This document shows positions 49,593 to 57,843 of a DNA stretch of 64,000 nucleotides, piece by piece. The notes under the pieces were generated by a model that worked only from the letters and a program-made list of their open reading frames with translations, made no database searches and was not told where the DNA came from. Every line of letters starts with the position of its first letter. Position 1 is the first letter of the stretch. The translations under genes were made by a program, and so were the position numbers. This stretch comes from Fibrella rubiginis (lineage in GTDB: Bacteria > Bacteroidota > Bacteroidia > Cytophagales > Spirosomataceae): assembly GCF_017353185.1 (NCBI RefSeq), contig NZ_JAFMYV010000014.1:62001-126000 (forward strand). Reading direction: 5' to 3'.

Positions 49593-50318
49593 TCAGCTCA
49601 ATGGCCCGGCGAAGCTGGTCAGGGCAGTGGCGAGGTTGGTTAGGTCGGTGCTGAAGGGGCCGTCGGGGGTGTTGTTGGCGTAGTCCTGCACGGTGCCGGC
49701 CAGTTCGCGCATGAGGCGCTCGGTGGTGCGCATGTCGCCCTCGTTGAGCGCGTCGCGGAGTTGCATCAGCGAGGCTTCGAGCCATTGCGTGCTCACCTCC
49801 GAACGAACCACGGTGATCCAGTCTTCCACCATTACGGCACCCTGTTCGGGTGAGGCGGCTGAGGTACCACCGGCCAGCGTTTCCAGCGTGTTGTTAAACA
49901 TCATCTGGGCACGATCGGCGGGGTTATAAAGGTCGTAGATGGTGCCTTCAGAGGGTTGGTTTTCGGCCAATTGGCTGTCATCACCAACGCGGTTGATATC
50001 TGTAGCGAACGAGCGTAGTGAGTCAGCCAGTTTGGTGAGGTTTTCGCCGGTTTCGCCTTCCACGCCGCGGGCAATGGTCTGGGTTTGTCCCGCCAACTGG
50101 TTCAGGAAATTCTTCACGCGATGGGCGTCGGGCGTGGGGTTCAGCAGTTCGTCGTAGAGGTCGGCGAGTTGCTTGTTTACCTCATCGGCACCGTCAGCGT
50201 TTTTCAGTGCTGACTGCCATTCTTTGATTAAATCGGCCCCACTGCTGGGTTGCGCGTCACTTTTTGCCAGTGTGTGGAGGGTATTTTGCAGAATCGTCTG
50301 CGGATAAGACTGTGCCAT
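49593..50318 (-). CDS. Unknown protein with an internal duplication
   Basis: A 241-residue, acidic, apparently all-helical protein without a signal peptide. It consists of two related halves. Residues about 5-105 begin YPQTILQNTLHTLAKS and end LTKLADSLRSFATDI. Residues about 135-241 begin QMMFNNTLETLAGG and end LTNLATALTSFAGPL. Each half contains a central W (IKEWQSALKNA, VEDWITVVRSE) and an FLNQLAG or LMRELAG motif. No family was recognised. ATG 50318 is chosen for its match to the repeat start. A terminator follows. Confidence 0.65.
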   Translation of the reverse strand: MAQSYPQTILQNTLHTLAKSDAQPSSGADLIKEWQSALKNADGADEVNKQLADLYDELLNPTPDAHRVKNFLNQLAGQTQTIARGVEGETGENLTKLADSLRSFATDINRVGDDSQLAENQPSEGTIYDLYNPADRAQMMFNNTLETLAGGTSAASPEQGAVMVEDWITVVRSEVSTQWLEASLMQLRDALNEGDMRTTERLMRELAGTVQDYANNTPDGPFSTDLTNLATALTSFAGPLS

Positions 50319-50454
50319 AATCGGGATTCGTTGAGTACGTGATTGACTACTCACCGAACCATTCCCCCGTCCGAATGTTCGGTTATCCTAGTAAAGCGCT
50401 TGACCTATATCTGCTTACAGCTAACCTCATAACCTGGCCAGATCAATCTATACG

Positions 50455-50489
50455 AAAAAGGGGCAACGCCATTGGCGTTGCCCCTTTTT
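50455..50489. terminator. Strong hairpin terminator
   Basis: Arms AAAAAGGGGCAACGCC and GGCGTTGCCCCTTTTT are perfectly complementary around a 3-base loop, downstream of the minus-strand beta-propeller gene. T-runs occur on both strands. Confidence 0.9.
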
Positions 50490-50516
50490 CGTGGAAAACA
50501 AGTTGATCGAAACCAA

Positions 50517-51791
50517 TTAGTTCACAACGCGCATAGCGTGGACGCCACGCGTAACGCTGATGCGGCCCGGCTGTTTGGCGAGGCTGGGCTGGTCGCCTTT
50601 GGTGACTTTGTAGAATTCGATACCGCCCGTGCGGATACCATAGTCGAGGTACTCGGCCACACCCACGGCCAGGTTATCGCCTGTGCGGTCGAACTCAACG
50701 GCCTGGGGGGCGATACCGTCGATCGTGGCTTTGCCGCCAGCAGTCAGTTTACCATCTTTCAGGCCAAACAGGGCTACCTCACTTTTGCCAGCCGCCGCAT
50801 TGGTAAACGGCTGGTATGACTGCCCGGCATTTACCACCGCCACCATCGACCCATCGGGGCTAATAGCCACGGCTTCGGGGCTTTCGCCCGTGGCTAGCTG
50901 CGACACAATTTTGGCGTCGGCGGGGGTGTCGTCCGTGCTGAACTGGATGACAAACACCTCACCGGCACCCGCACCCCCGGTACCGGGGGCCTTTTTGCCA
51001 TCGGCAATGATATAGTACTTACCGTCTGCGGTGAACTTGCCTGAGCCGGGCATGGTGCCTACTTTCACAGGCTTGCCGTGCGCCACGACATAGGGCTTCT
51101 TCGATTTTTCGTCGATCACGTACTTCATCAAACCCACTTCACCCGCCGCCGTGGTATAGGCGGCAAATTGTCCGCCGGGGTGGAAGGTCACGTCGGTAAT
51201 GCCTACGCCCGGCACGGGTGAAGCGGCTGTCAGCACACGCGTCGGTTTGCCCGTGGCGTCGATGTCAATCAGTTTCAGTTCCTTACCCGCCTCGCTCGAA
51301 GCCAGAATCAGGCTGGTGCCGTTGGGGGCTATGGTAACAGCCGAAAGGCCACCCGTGCCGGTTGGAAATTTGTATTTCACAGCGGGCTTTTGCGGGTTGC
51401 TCATGTCCAGAATGAACATGGTGTTGGTAACGGGGAAATCAGCCATGCCTTTGATGGTGCCGAGGCTGTCTGACAGCTGGCCGCGGCCTTCGATCACAAA
51501 ACCCAGTCGACCGTTGTTGTTGACCGCCAGTACTTTGTCGGTCAGCGCCATCGAGTTTGACAGGTTGGCGGTGCCGATGCTTTGGCCGTTACGGTTCAGT
51601 GGGAACATCACGTAGGTAAGCTGGTCACGGGTGCCGGGGGTGGTATACCGGTTGCCATCGACCATGGCTGAGGCCGACAGGTCAGCGTCAGAAATAGCTA
51701 CTAAACCTTTGGCATTGAAGGTAATTGGGGCCTGGGCGAAGGCAGTGCCAGACAGCATCAGCCAAGCGGCCAGAAAGGTGCTTTTTTTCAT
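50517..51791 (-). CDS. Secreted beta-propeller protein
   Basis: A 424-residue protein with a clear signal peptide (MKKSTFLAAWLMLSGTAFAQ). The body contains repeated propeller-like phrases: LSAVTIAPNGTSLILASS, DVTFHPGGQFAAYTT, SGKFTADGKYYIIAD and AVAISPDGSMVAVVNAG, the pattern of YVTN or lactonase-like propellers. No catalytic residues could be assigned. It is monocistronic, with a promoter element at 51833-51840 and terminator at 50455-50489. The role is unknown; binding or scaffold functions in the periplasm are typical. Confidence 0.75.
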   Translation of the reverse strand: MKKSTFLAAWLMLSGTAFAQAPITFNAKGLVAISDADLSASAMVDGNRYTTPGTRDQLTYVMFPLNRNGQSIGTANLSNSMALTDKVLAVNNNGRLGFVIEGRGQLSDSLGTIKGMADFPVTNTMFILDMSNPQKPAVKYKFPTGTGGLSAVTIAPNGTSLILASSEAGKELKLIDIDATGKPTRVLTAASPVPGVGITDVTFHPGGQFAAYTTAAGEVGLMKYVIDEKSKKPYVVAHGKPVKVGTMPGSGKFTADGKYYIIADGKKAPGTGGAGAGEVFVIQFSTDDTPADAKIVSQLATGESPEAVAISPDGSMVAVVNAGQSYQPFTNAAAGKSEVALFGLKDGKLTAGGKATIDGIAPQAVEFDRTGDNLAVGVAEYLDYGIRTGGIEFYKVTKGDQPSLAKQPGRISVTRGVHAMRVVN

Positions 51792-51832
51792 GGGGTAAGC
51801 GGAAAATGGATTGGTTTTTTAGGGATACTCCA

Positions 51833-51840
51833 CAAAGATA
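51833..51840 (-). promoter_or_regulatory. Promoter -7 element of the propeller gene
   Basis: On the minus strand TATCTTTG fits TAnnTTTG, 41 bases before the start codon at 51791. Confidence 0.45.
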
Positions 51841-51916
51841 AACCGCGTGGTCAGATAACCTAACGAACCGACCCGGGCAGGTGGTATCGCTCTTTAATGC
51901 GCATACGGCCACTTTT

Positions 51917-52624
51917 TTAGCGCTCAAGCTGTAACCGAAACCCCACGCCATGCACCCCGTCAATGCGAATGGTCGGGTCATCGGCCAGGCGTTTGCGGAG
52001 GCGCGAAATAAACACGTCGAGGCTGCGGCCCATGAAATAATCGTCGTCGCCCCAGAGACTACGGAGCAACTCGTCGCGGCGAACCACGGTGTTGGCGCGG
52101 GTCAGCAGGTAAGCCAGCACGTCAGCTTCGCGCTGGGTGAGGGCATGCGTTTGGTTTGCCGAGTGCAGACTGAGGTTGGCCGGGTCGAACTGATAGTGAC
52201 CAATTACGAAACGGGTTGGGGCTGAAACAGGCAGTTTCGGGTCGTGCCGGTTGATTTTGCTGCGCTTTAGAAACACCTCAATTTTCAGCAGCAGTTCATC
52301 CATACGGTAGGGCTTCGTGAGGTAATCGTCGCCGCCGAGGCGCAGACCCGTAAGCCGGTCGGTATGGTCGGCGCGGGCACTTAGGAAGAGAATAGGAATG
52401 TCGGGATCAGCAGCGCGGATGTTTCGGGCCAGGGTAAAACCGTCCGTTTCGGGCAGCATGACGTCGAGTAAACAAAGATCAAACGACTGATTGTGTGTTT
52501 GAAACAACGTCCACGCTTCGGCACCTGAGGCACAATGCACCACCGCAAACCCTGCCGCGCTGAGGTTGTCGCGCGTGACGAAGCTCAGGTTGATATCATC
52601 TTCGACGTAGAGAAGGGTGGGCAT
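51917..52624 (-). CDS. OmpR-family response regulator
   Basis: A 235-residue two-domain regulator. The receiver has acidic residues in YVEDDINLS, the phosphoacceptor Asp in CLLDVMLPETDGF and Lys in YLTKPYRMDE. The C-terminal winged helix shows LTQREADVLAYLLTRAN, VVRRDELLRSLWGDDDYF and SLDVFISRLRKRL, typical of OmpR/PhoB. Its partner kinase lies upstream on the same strand, separated by a 56-bp inverted repeat that may reduce read-through. The signal is unknown. Confidence 0.93.
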   Translation of the reverse strand: MPTLLYVEDDINLSFVTRDNLSAAGFAVVHCASGAEAWTLFQTHNQSFDLCLLDVMLPETDGFTLARNIRAADPDIPILFLSARADHTDRLTGLRLGGDDYLTKPYRMDELLLKIEVFLKRSKINRHDPKLPVSAPTRFVIGHYQFDPANLSLHSANQTHALTQREADVLAYLLTRANTVVRRDELLRSLWGDDDYFMGRSLDVFISRLRKRLADDPTIRIDGVHGVGFRLQLER

Positions 52625-52664
52625 AGGTGTGGTGTGGGGTGGGGTGAAAGAGCGAAAAGGTCCG

Positions 52665-52818
52665 CCGTTGTCGCTTGGCTCCTGCCGAGTGACTAGTATT
52701 CAAAGGGCCTCCGGCCCGTAGCATGACGTTGAGACAAATGACTAACTCCTGCCAAGTTCGAGTACGGGCCGGAGGCCCTTTGAATACTAGTCACTCGGCG
52801 GGAGCCAAGCGACAACGG
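52665..52818. repeat. 56-bp inverted repeat between kinase and regulator
   Basis: Arms 52665-52720 and 52763-52818 are complementary at 55 of 56 positions with a 42-base spacer. The outer 27 or so bases of each arm are shared with the loop of the repeat at 55947-56064. Confidence 0.92.
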
Positions 52819-52827
52819 TGTTTTCTG

Positions 52828-54138
52828 TCACCCTGAGCCTACCGAAGGCAGTCCCACGTCCGGGACCATACAAGAAGCCACTCTTTCACTCGTTATCGTA
52901 AATGTACTCCCTTCCCCAACGGCACTGGCCAGCTTGATTTTCCAGCCGTGGGCGCAGACCACCTGCCCAACGTAATACAGTCCCAGGCCAAAGCCTTTCA
53001 CATTATGGACGTCGCCGGTGGGGATGCGGTAAAACTGCCGAAAAATAACCCTGTGATGCTCAGGGGCCATGCCAACGCCATTATCGGCTACCGACCAGAT
53101 TAACTTTTGACCCTCGGTACGGGTGCTTAGCGTGATGCAGGGCGTAGTTTGGCAGTACTTCCGGGCATTGTCGATGAGGTTGTTGAGCATCGTTTCCAGC
53201 GCATACTTATCTGCGAGCAGTAAGGCAGGGTCAGCTTGCAGATTCAGCCGAATGTGCGGCGCATGCACGTCAGCAAGGTCAGTCATAATGGCGTTGAGGT
53301 CTACCACGGTGCGGTTGCTGGCAAGGCTGGTGCGGGGATTGCGGGCCACCTGCAACACGCTTTGGACCTGCTTTTGCAGGCGTTTGCTCTCTTCATCTAC
53401 CACGCGGGCATACTGCCGTAGCCGGTCGGGCTGCACGCCGATGTTGGGTTGCTGCAGCACGTCGGCGGCAATGCGGAGGGTAGAAACGGGCGTTTGCAGC
53501 TCGTGGGTGATGTTATTGATAAAATCGCGCTGAATTTCGGTGAGTCGCCGTTGCCGCAATACGACCCAGAGTGTGTAGCCAAAAAGCAGCACCACCAGCC
53601 CCACCGCCGCCGTCGACACGATCCAGCCGTCGAGTTGCCCGGCCACCAGGCTACCCTGCCCCGGAAAGCGTATTTCGAAGTAATACGTATAGCCCGGAAA
53701 CTTGGGGTGCGTTCGCGCTTTACTCACCCGCTTGCCCGTGGCCTTACCCGGCTGCGTCACCTGTGTGCTTACATAGGCCCCGTACACCATTTGCTCGTTG
53801 TCGCAATTGTAGATGCCGTACTCAAAATCGGTTAGTAGTCGGTGTCGCCGGAAGGCATCCTGGAGGTAGTGTTCCAGCAAAATTGGGTCGATGGGCGCGT
53901 CGGTGCGGACCACGAAATAATCGGGCGAGAGCTGAGTCACGGCCGAGCGCGTCTGCCTGATTTTGTTCAGCCGCGCCACCGCGTCGGCCACCTCCTGCAA
54001 GGCCACGAAAGCCGTTTGCCGAAACTGCCGTTCACCCAGCGCATAGGCCCGCCGCAACCATACCGCCTGCACCGTGAGAATGCCCACGATGGCAATAACA
54101 GAGAGCACGACCAGGACGCGAATAAGGGAGCGGGACAT
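52828..54138 (-). CDS. Sensor histidine kinase
   Basis: A 436-residue membrane kinase. The first membrane segment is near residues 5-27 (LVVLSVIAIVGILTVQAVW); a periplasmic sensor region of about 145 residues follows; the second segment is VSTAAVGLVVLLFGYTLWV. Then come the H-box FINNITHELQTPVSTL, N-box LIDNARKYC, and the G-boxes DNGVGMAPEH and GFGLGLYYVG. ATG 54138 is chosen because 58 upstream in-frame codons fall in a polypyrimidine repeat. It pairs with the response regulator downstream. Confidence 0.93.
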   Translation of the reverse strand: MSRSLIRVLVVLSVIAIVGILTVQAVWLRRAYALGERQFRQTAFVALQEVADAVARLNKIRQTRSAVTQLSPDYFVVRTDAPIDPILLEHYLQDAFRRHRLLTDFEYGIYNCDNEQMVYGAYVSTQVTQPGKATGKRVSKARTHPKFPGYTYYFEIRFPGQGSLVAGQLDGWIVSTAAVGLVVLLFGYTLWVVLRQRRLTEIQRDFINNITHELQTPVSTLRIAADVLQQPNIGVQPDRLRQYARVVDEESKRLQKQVQSVLQVARNPRTSLASNRTVVDLNAIMTDLADVHAPHIRLNLQADPALLLADKYALETMLNNLIDNARKYCQTTPCITLSTRTEGQKLIWSVADNGVGMAPEHHRVIFRQFYRIPTGDVHNVKGFGLGLYYVGQVVCAHGWKIKLASAVGEGSTFTITSERVASCMVPDVGLPSVGSG

Positions 54139-54139
54139 T

Positions 54140-54300
54140 TTCAAAGGAGAAAAGGAGGAGGGAGGAATGGAGAAAAGAAGGGTCGCGATGCCATCACTCG
54201 AAGTGATGGCATCGATATAACGGTAGCAATTCAACCATTTTGTTGGTCTAAAAATACGGCCTTTCCCTTTCCTTCTTTCTTCCCTTTCCCCGTTACTCCC
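54140..54300. repeat. Polypurine arms with a nested 13-bp hairpin
   Basis: A purine-rich arm (54143-54180) faces a pyrimidine-rich arm (54262-54305). Between them lies a perfect hairpin CGATGCCATCACT / AGTGATGGCATCG (54186-54214) with a 3-base loop. This fills the gap before the kinase gene. Confidence 0.55.
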
Positions 54301-54364
54301 CCTCTTTAACATATCATTAACAACTGATAACTAGTCATTAACAAGGGTAGGCGAAGGCTGCGGG

Positions 54365-54372
54365 TACGTTTG
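54365..54372 (+). promoter_or_regulatory. Promoter -7 element of the DUF1573 gene
   Basis: TACGTTTG fits TAnnTTTG and lies 59 bases before ATG 54432. Confidence 0.45.
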
Positions 54373-54431
54373 TGTCGACTTCTGGCGGAAGGCCCGTCGG
54401 GTTCGTAATAAACCAAAATCCTTTGTTTCCG

Positions 54432-54836
54432 ATGAAACGGACACTGCTTTCACTCATGGCCCTGCTGTTGCTGGCCGGTACTGTTTTCGCCCACGCCCTT
54501 GCCGCCGCGTTTGGCTGGGCTAACACCACTCAGGACCTGGGCCGCATCCGGCAGGGTAGGCCGGTCAGTATCCATTACACCTTTACCAACAAGGGCGAAA
54601 CCCCGCTGGTGGTGACCTACGCCAAAGGTTCGTGTGGCTGCACGGGCGTTGAGTGGCCCAAAGAAGCCATCCTGCCCGGTGCCACCGGCGAGATCAAAGC
54701 CACGTTCAACGCCGCTGCCCTGGGGGCGTTCAACAAAACCGTAACCGTTGAATCTAACGCCGACGGCGGTATGGTGTCGCTGGTGTTCAAAGGCGAAGTT
54801 GTGGCCGGCGAAAAAGCAGCCGTAAACGGGCGGTAG
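54432..54836 (+). CDS. DUF1573 domain-containing exported protein
   Basis: A 134-residue protein with a signal peptide (LLSLMALLLLAGTVFAHA). It consists of one DUF1573 immunoglobulin-like domain: DLGRIRQGRPVSIHYTFTN, GETPLVVTYAKGSCGCT with the conserved S-C-G-C-T, and VTVESNADGG. The family is very common in Bacteroidota and of unknown function, probably periplasmic or surface. ATG 54432 is chosen for the signal peptide. Confidence 0.9.
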   Translation: MKRTLLSLMALLLLAGTVFAHALAAAFGWANTTQDLGRIRQGRPVSIHYTFTNKGETPLVVTYAKGSCGCTGVEWPKEAILPGATGEIKATFNAAALGAFNKTVTVESNADGGMVSLVFKGEVVAGEKAAVNGR

Positions 54837-54850
54837 GGATGTTTGACGTT

Positions 54851-54888
54851 GGCTATTGGACATCCTGTACCCAATGTCCAATAGCCAG
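54851..54888. repeat. 14-bp inverted repeat after the DUF1573 gene
   Basis: TGGCTATTGGACAT (54851-54864) and ATGTCCAATAGCCA (54875-54888) are perfectly complementary with a 10-base loop. No T-run follows. Confidence 0.7.
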
Positions 54889-54959
54889 CGTCCAGTATCC
54901 AGTGTCCTTTTATGCATTCCCCAGGTCCATGTCATCAACAGCCCAAAACCCTATTCGTC

Positions 54960-55943
54960 ATGCAACTTATCCGCGTAGCCCTCTGTCTATCTGTTCTTTG
55001 GCTTGGTGCCTGCGATGCCAGACACGAAGCAAAGCAAACCTCAGCCGACGAAATTCAGACTGAACATGCCCAATCAGAACAGGCGCAACCAGCCGCAACG
55101 GCAATAGCAACGGCTGACCAATCGGAGGCCGAGGCAATAACCCCCCAGGCTGCCCCAGCCTCGTTTTCGCCCGACGAGCAAGCCACACTGCCTGCCCGCC
55201 AGTTTATCCGCACTGCCAATGTAAAATTCCAGGTCGATAATGTAGCTAAGGCCACCAGTCAGATTGAAACAATTACGAAGCAACAGGTTGGTTTTGTGAC
55301 CTTTACGAAGCTCGACAGCCAGATCGACGACAAAGAAACGGTGCCGATCAGCGCCGACTCGCTGCTTGAAACGACGCGCTACACCGTCAGCAACACCATG
55401 ACCCTGCGCGTACCCAACGCCCGCCTCGACACCACACTCCAGGCTATTGCGTCGCTGGGTAACTACCTGGATATCCGCGAAATAAAGTCCGACGACGTGG
55501 CCCTGCAACGCCTTGCCGCCGGCCAGGCCCGCCGCCGCATTGCCGCGCACGATGCCCGCCTGCGCCGGGCCATCGACGGGCGGGGCCGCAAGCTGGGTGA
55601 GACGACCGAAGCGGAAGAATCGCGCCTCAACGGTCAGCGCGAAAGCGACGAAGCCCAAATTAACGACTTCTCGCTGGCCGACCAGATTCAGTATAGCACT
55701 GTCACGTTGAATCTCTACCAGCGTCAGACCATCCTGCGCACGATGCTACCCAACACTACCGACGTGCGGGTGTATGAGCCGGGTTTCTTCACGCAGGCTG
55801 CTGATGCACTTGCTGCCGGGGCCGGCGTACTGGAAGGCTTTGTCCTGTTTTTGCTCAGAGGCTGGGGTTTGCTGTTGTTTAGCCTGCTGGTGTTTGTTCT
55901 CGCCAAGTTCGGCATTCGGCGGTGGCGGCTGGCGAAGGCGTAA
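54960..55943 (+). CDS. DUF4349 domain lipoprotein
   Basis: A 327-residue protein with a lipoprotein signal (VALCLSVLWLGAC, then DARHE). An Ala/Glu/Gln-rich linker follows; then the DUF4349 domain with RQFIRTANVKFQVDNV, NTMTLRVPNARLDTTLQAI, an Arg-rich predicted coiled coil and IQYSTVTLNLYQRQTI; a C-terminal membrane segment (LLFSLLVFVLAKF) and a basic tail complete it. The family often acts at the envelope with unknown role. ATG 54960 is chosen for the signal peptide; upstream in-frame codons are not conserved. Confidence 0.88.
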   Translation: MQLIRVALCLSVLWLGACDARHEAKQTSADEIQTEHAQSEQAQPAATAIATADQSEAEAITPQAAPASFSPDEQATLPARQFIRTANVKFQVDNVAKATSQIETITKQQVGFVTFTKLDSQIDDKETVPISADSLLETTRYTVSNTMTLRVPNARLDTTLQAIASLGNYLDIREIKSDDVALQRLAAGQARRRIAAHDARLRRAIDGRGRKLGETTEAEESRLNGQRESDEAQINDFSLADQIQYSTVTLNLYQRQTILRTMLPNTTDVRVYEPGFFTQAADALAAGAGVLEGFVLFLLRGWGLLLFSLLVFVLAKFGIRRWRLAKA

Positions 55944-55946
55944 AAC

Positions 55947-56064
55947 CGTTGTCGTTTGGCCGTCGTTGTGGCTTGGCTGGTGCTGTTGTCGTTGTCACTC
56001 GGCTGGAGCCAAGCGACAACGACAACAGCACCAGCCAAGCCACAACGACGGCCAAACGACAACG
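55947..56064. repeat. Perfect 50-bp inverted repeat
   Basis: Arms 55947-55996 and 56015-56064 are exactly complementary with an 18-base loop. The loop and adjacent bases, reading ACTCGGCTGGAGCCAAGCG, resemble the outer parts of the 56-bp repeat at 52665-52818 at about 26 of 28 positions. Confidence 0.93.
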
Positions 56065-56167
56065 AAATCCTTTTGGTCCTAATCAAAAAACCTGGCTGCG
56101 TCTGACGAAAGTATACGAGACCATTTGCCAGTAAAAAACTCTTTACCCCCCCAGCCATGTTATTCAG

Positions 56168-57445
56168 ATGAACAAGGTGCTTTCCGCCATGACCGCTTCA
56201 TCCGAACTAACCACTGCTGTCCGTTTATTTGCTCCGTCACCCAGCCAGGTTTGGCAGACTGCCCACGAAACGGGCCATCCGGCGGCCCTGTGGCGGTTGC
56301 CCCACCAAACCGAAAAGCACCTGATCGTTCACCTCGGCGATACGCTCGTTGAACAACCCACCGACCTCGACGAGCGTCCCCCTGGGTTCGCTATTGGCCT
56401 GTTTAATTCGGCCAGCGCTATCCATAATGAAGCCTGCGCCTACTACCTGCAGGCAGATCAGCATTATGTTTTCGGACAGGGTGACGACGCATCAGACGCG
56501 GTACAGCTTCGTCATGCTGTACAGGATGAGGCCTTTGAACAGGCCGTGCAGCAGGTGATGCAGCGGCGCCAGACCACCCCGGCGGTTATTTCGTTTACCG
56601 AAGTTCCCGACCCCGATGCGCGGGCCAATTTTGAGGCAACCGTGGCCGAAGCTACCAGAGAAATGCAGGCGGGTAACTTCTGGAAAGTAGTCATTTCGCG
56701 CACAAAAACCCTCGACTTTAGTCAACAACCCGACGTTACCGTTCTCTTCGACCGGCTTTGCGCGGCTTACCCGGCGGCGTTTGTGTCGGCAGTGTTTTTG
56801 CCCGAAGGTACCAACAATGCTCCCGCGCAAATCTGGCTGTCGGCCACGCCCGAACGCCTCGTGAGCGTAGATGGCAACGGCCTGTTCAAGACCGTAGCAC
56901 TGGCCGGAACCCAGTCGGCCTATTACCCCGACGGCACGCTGAAACGCACCGCCGACGCGCTTTGGTCGCAGAAAGAGATTGAAGAGCAGGCCATTGTGAG
57001 CCGGTATATCATTGGCTGTTTCAAGAAAATCCGGTTGCGCGAATACCTCGAAGAAGGGCCAAAAACGGCACAGGCGGGCAATCTGATGCACCTTTGTACG
57101 CAGTATAGCGTCGACACGAAGGCGGTTAATTTCCCGCAGTTGGGCACGGTTATGCTGCGGCTGTTGCATCCTACATCGGCGGTGTGTGGCATGCCCCGCC
57201 CCGAAGCCCTGTCGTTTATTCAAACCCACGAGCGCCACAATCGCGGGTTCTATGCGGGTTTCCTCGGCCCCGTCAATATCGACTCGGCCAGTAGCCTGTT
57301 TGTGCATATCCGCTGCCTGAAACTGGAAGGACAGCGGGCCACGCTCTACGCCGGCGCGGGCCTTACGGAAGACTCGGACCCGCAAAAAGAATGGCTCGAA
57401 ACCGAGATGAAATGCCAGACCCTGTTGCGCGGTATGAACGGGTGA
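56168..57445 (+). CDS. menF: Isochorismate synthase
   Basis: Converts chorismate to isochorismate, the first step of menaquinone (or siderophore) synthesis. The 425-residue protein shows the chorismate-binding domain: FWKVVISRTKTLDF, IWLSATPERLVSV, KTVALAGTQSAYY, PTSAVCGMPRPEAL and FYAGFLGPVN. The KVVISR and GMPRPEAL segments hold the metal- and substrate-binding residues. Menaquinone is the usual quinone in these bacteria, so menF is more likely than entC. ATG 56168 is the first in frame after the repeat; ATG 56189 is an alternative. A DoxX-like gene follows four bases later. Confidence 0.9.
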   Translation: MNKVLSAMTASSELTTAVRLFAPSPSQVWQTAHETGHPAALWRLPHQTEKHLIVHLGDTLVEQPTDLDERPPGFAIGLFNSASAIHNEACAYYLQADQHYVFGQGDDASDAVQLRHAVQDEAFEQAVQQVMQRRQTTPAVISFTEVPDPDARANFEATVAEATREMQAGNFWKVVISRTKTLDFSQQPDVTVLFDRLCAAYPAAFVSAVFLPEGTNNAPAQIWLSATPERLVSVDGNGLFKTVALAGTQSAYYPDGTLKRTADALWSQKEIEEQAIVSRYIIGCFKKIRLREYLEEGPKTAQAGNLMHLCTQYSVDTKAVNFPQLGTVMLRLLHPTSAVCGMPRPEALSFIQTHERHNRGFYAGFLGPVNIDSASSLFVHIRCLKLEGQRATLYAGAGLTEDSDPQKEWLETEMKCQTLLRGMNG

Positions 57446-57448
57446 TTT

Positions 57449-57832
57449 ATGCGCCTGACCAAAACCATTTTCACGGTTCTATTTACGCTGGTTTGGCTAA
57501 TCAATGGCCTGTATTGCAAGGTATTGAACGGTGTACCCCGCCACCGCCAAATTGTGGCCCGCATATTGGGTGCGCCCCACGTCGCTTCCCTTACGACCCT
57601 AATTGGCCTGGCCGAAATTGGGATGGCTGTCTGGATTATTAGCGGGATCAAACCCCGCTGGTGCGACTGGTGCCAGATTGGTGTGGTGCTGCTGATGAAC
57701 CTGATCGAGTTTACGCTGACCCCCGACCTGCTGCTTTTTGGGCGAATCAATCTGCTGGTTGCCCTGGTATTCGTGACGGTGGTTTACCTTGCCGACCGTA
57801 TCCCGGCAAAGACCTACCTGCCTTCGTTTTAG
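57449..57832 (+). CDS. DoxX-like membrane protein
   Basis: A 127-residue protein with four predicted membrane segments (TIFTVLFTLVWLINGLY, LIGLAEIGMAVWIISGI, IGVVLLMNLIEFTL, INLLVALVFVTVVYLA). The topology and size suit the DoxX-like/DUF4267 group; the substrate and role are unknown. It begins three bases after the menF stop and is 11 bases before the next gene, so it is part of a small operon. Confidence 0.7.
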   Translation: MRLTKTIFTVLFTLVWLINGLYCKVLNGVPRHRQIVARILGAPHVASLTTLIGLAEIGMAVWIISGIKPRWCDWCQIGVVLLMNLIEFTLTPDLLLFGRINLLVALVFVTVVYLADRIPAKTYLPSF

Positions 57833-57843
57833 CGTGTAACCGC

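Noticed and set aside
53123..53960. Plus-strand open frames opposite the histidine kinase
   Set aside because: They are shadow frames in GC-rich coding DNA. The minus-strand kinase has continuous domain matches.
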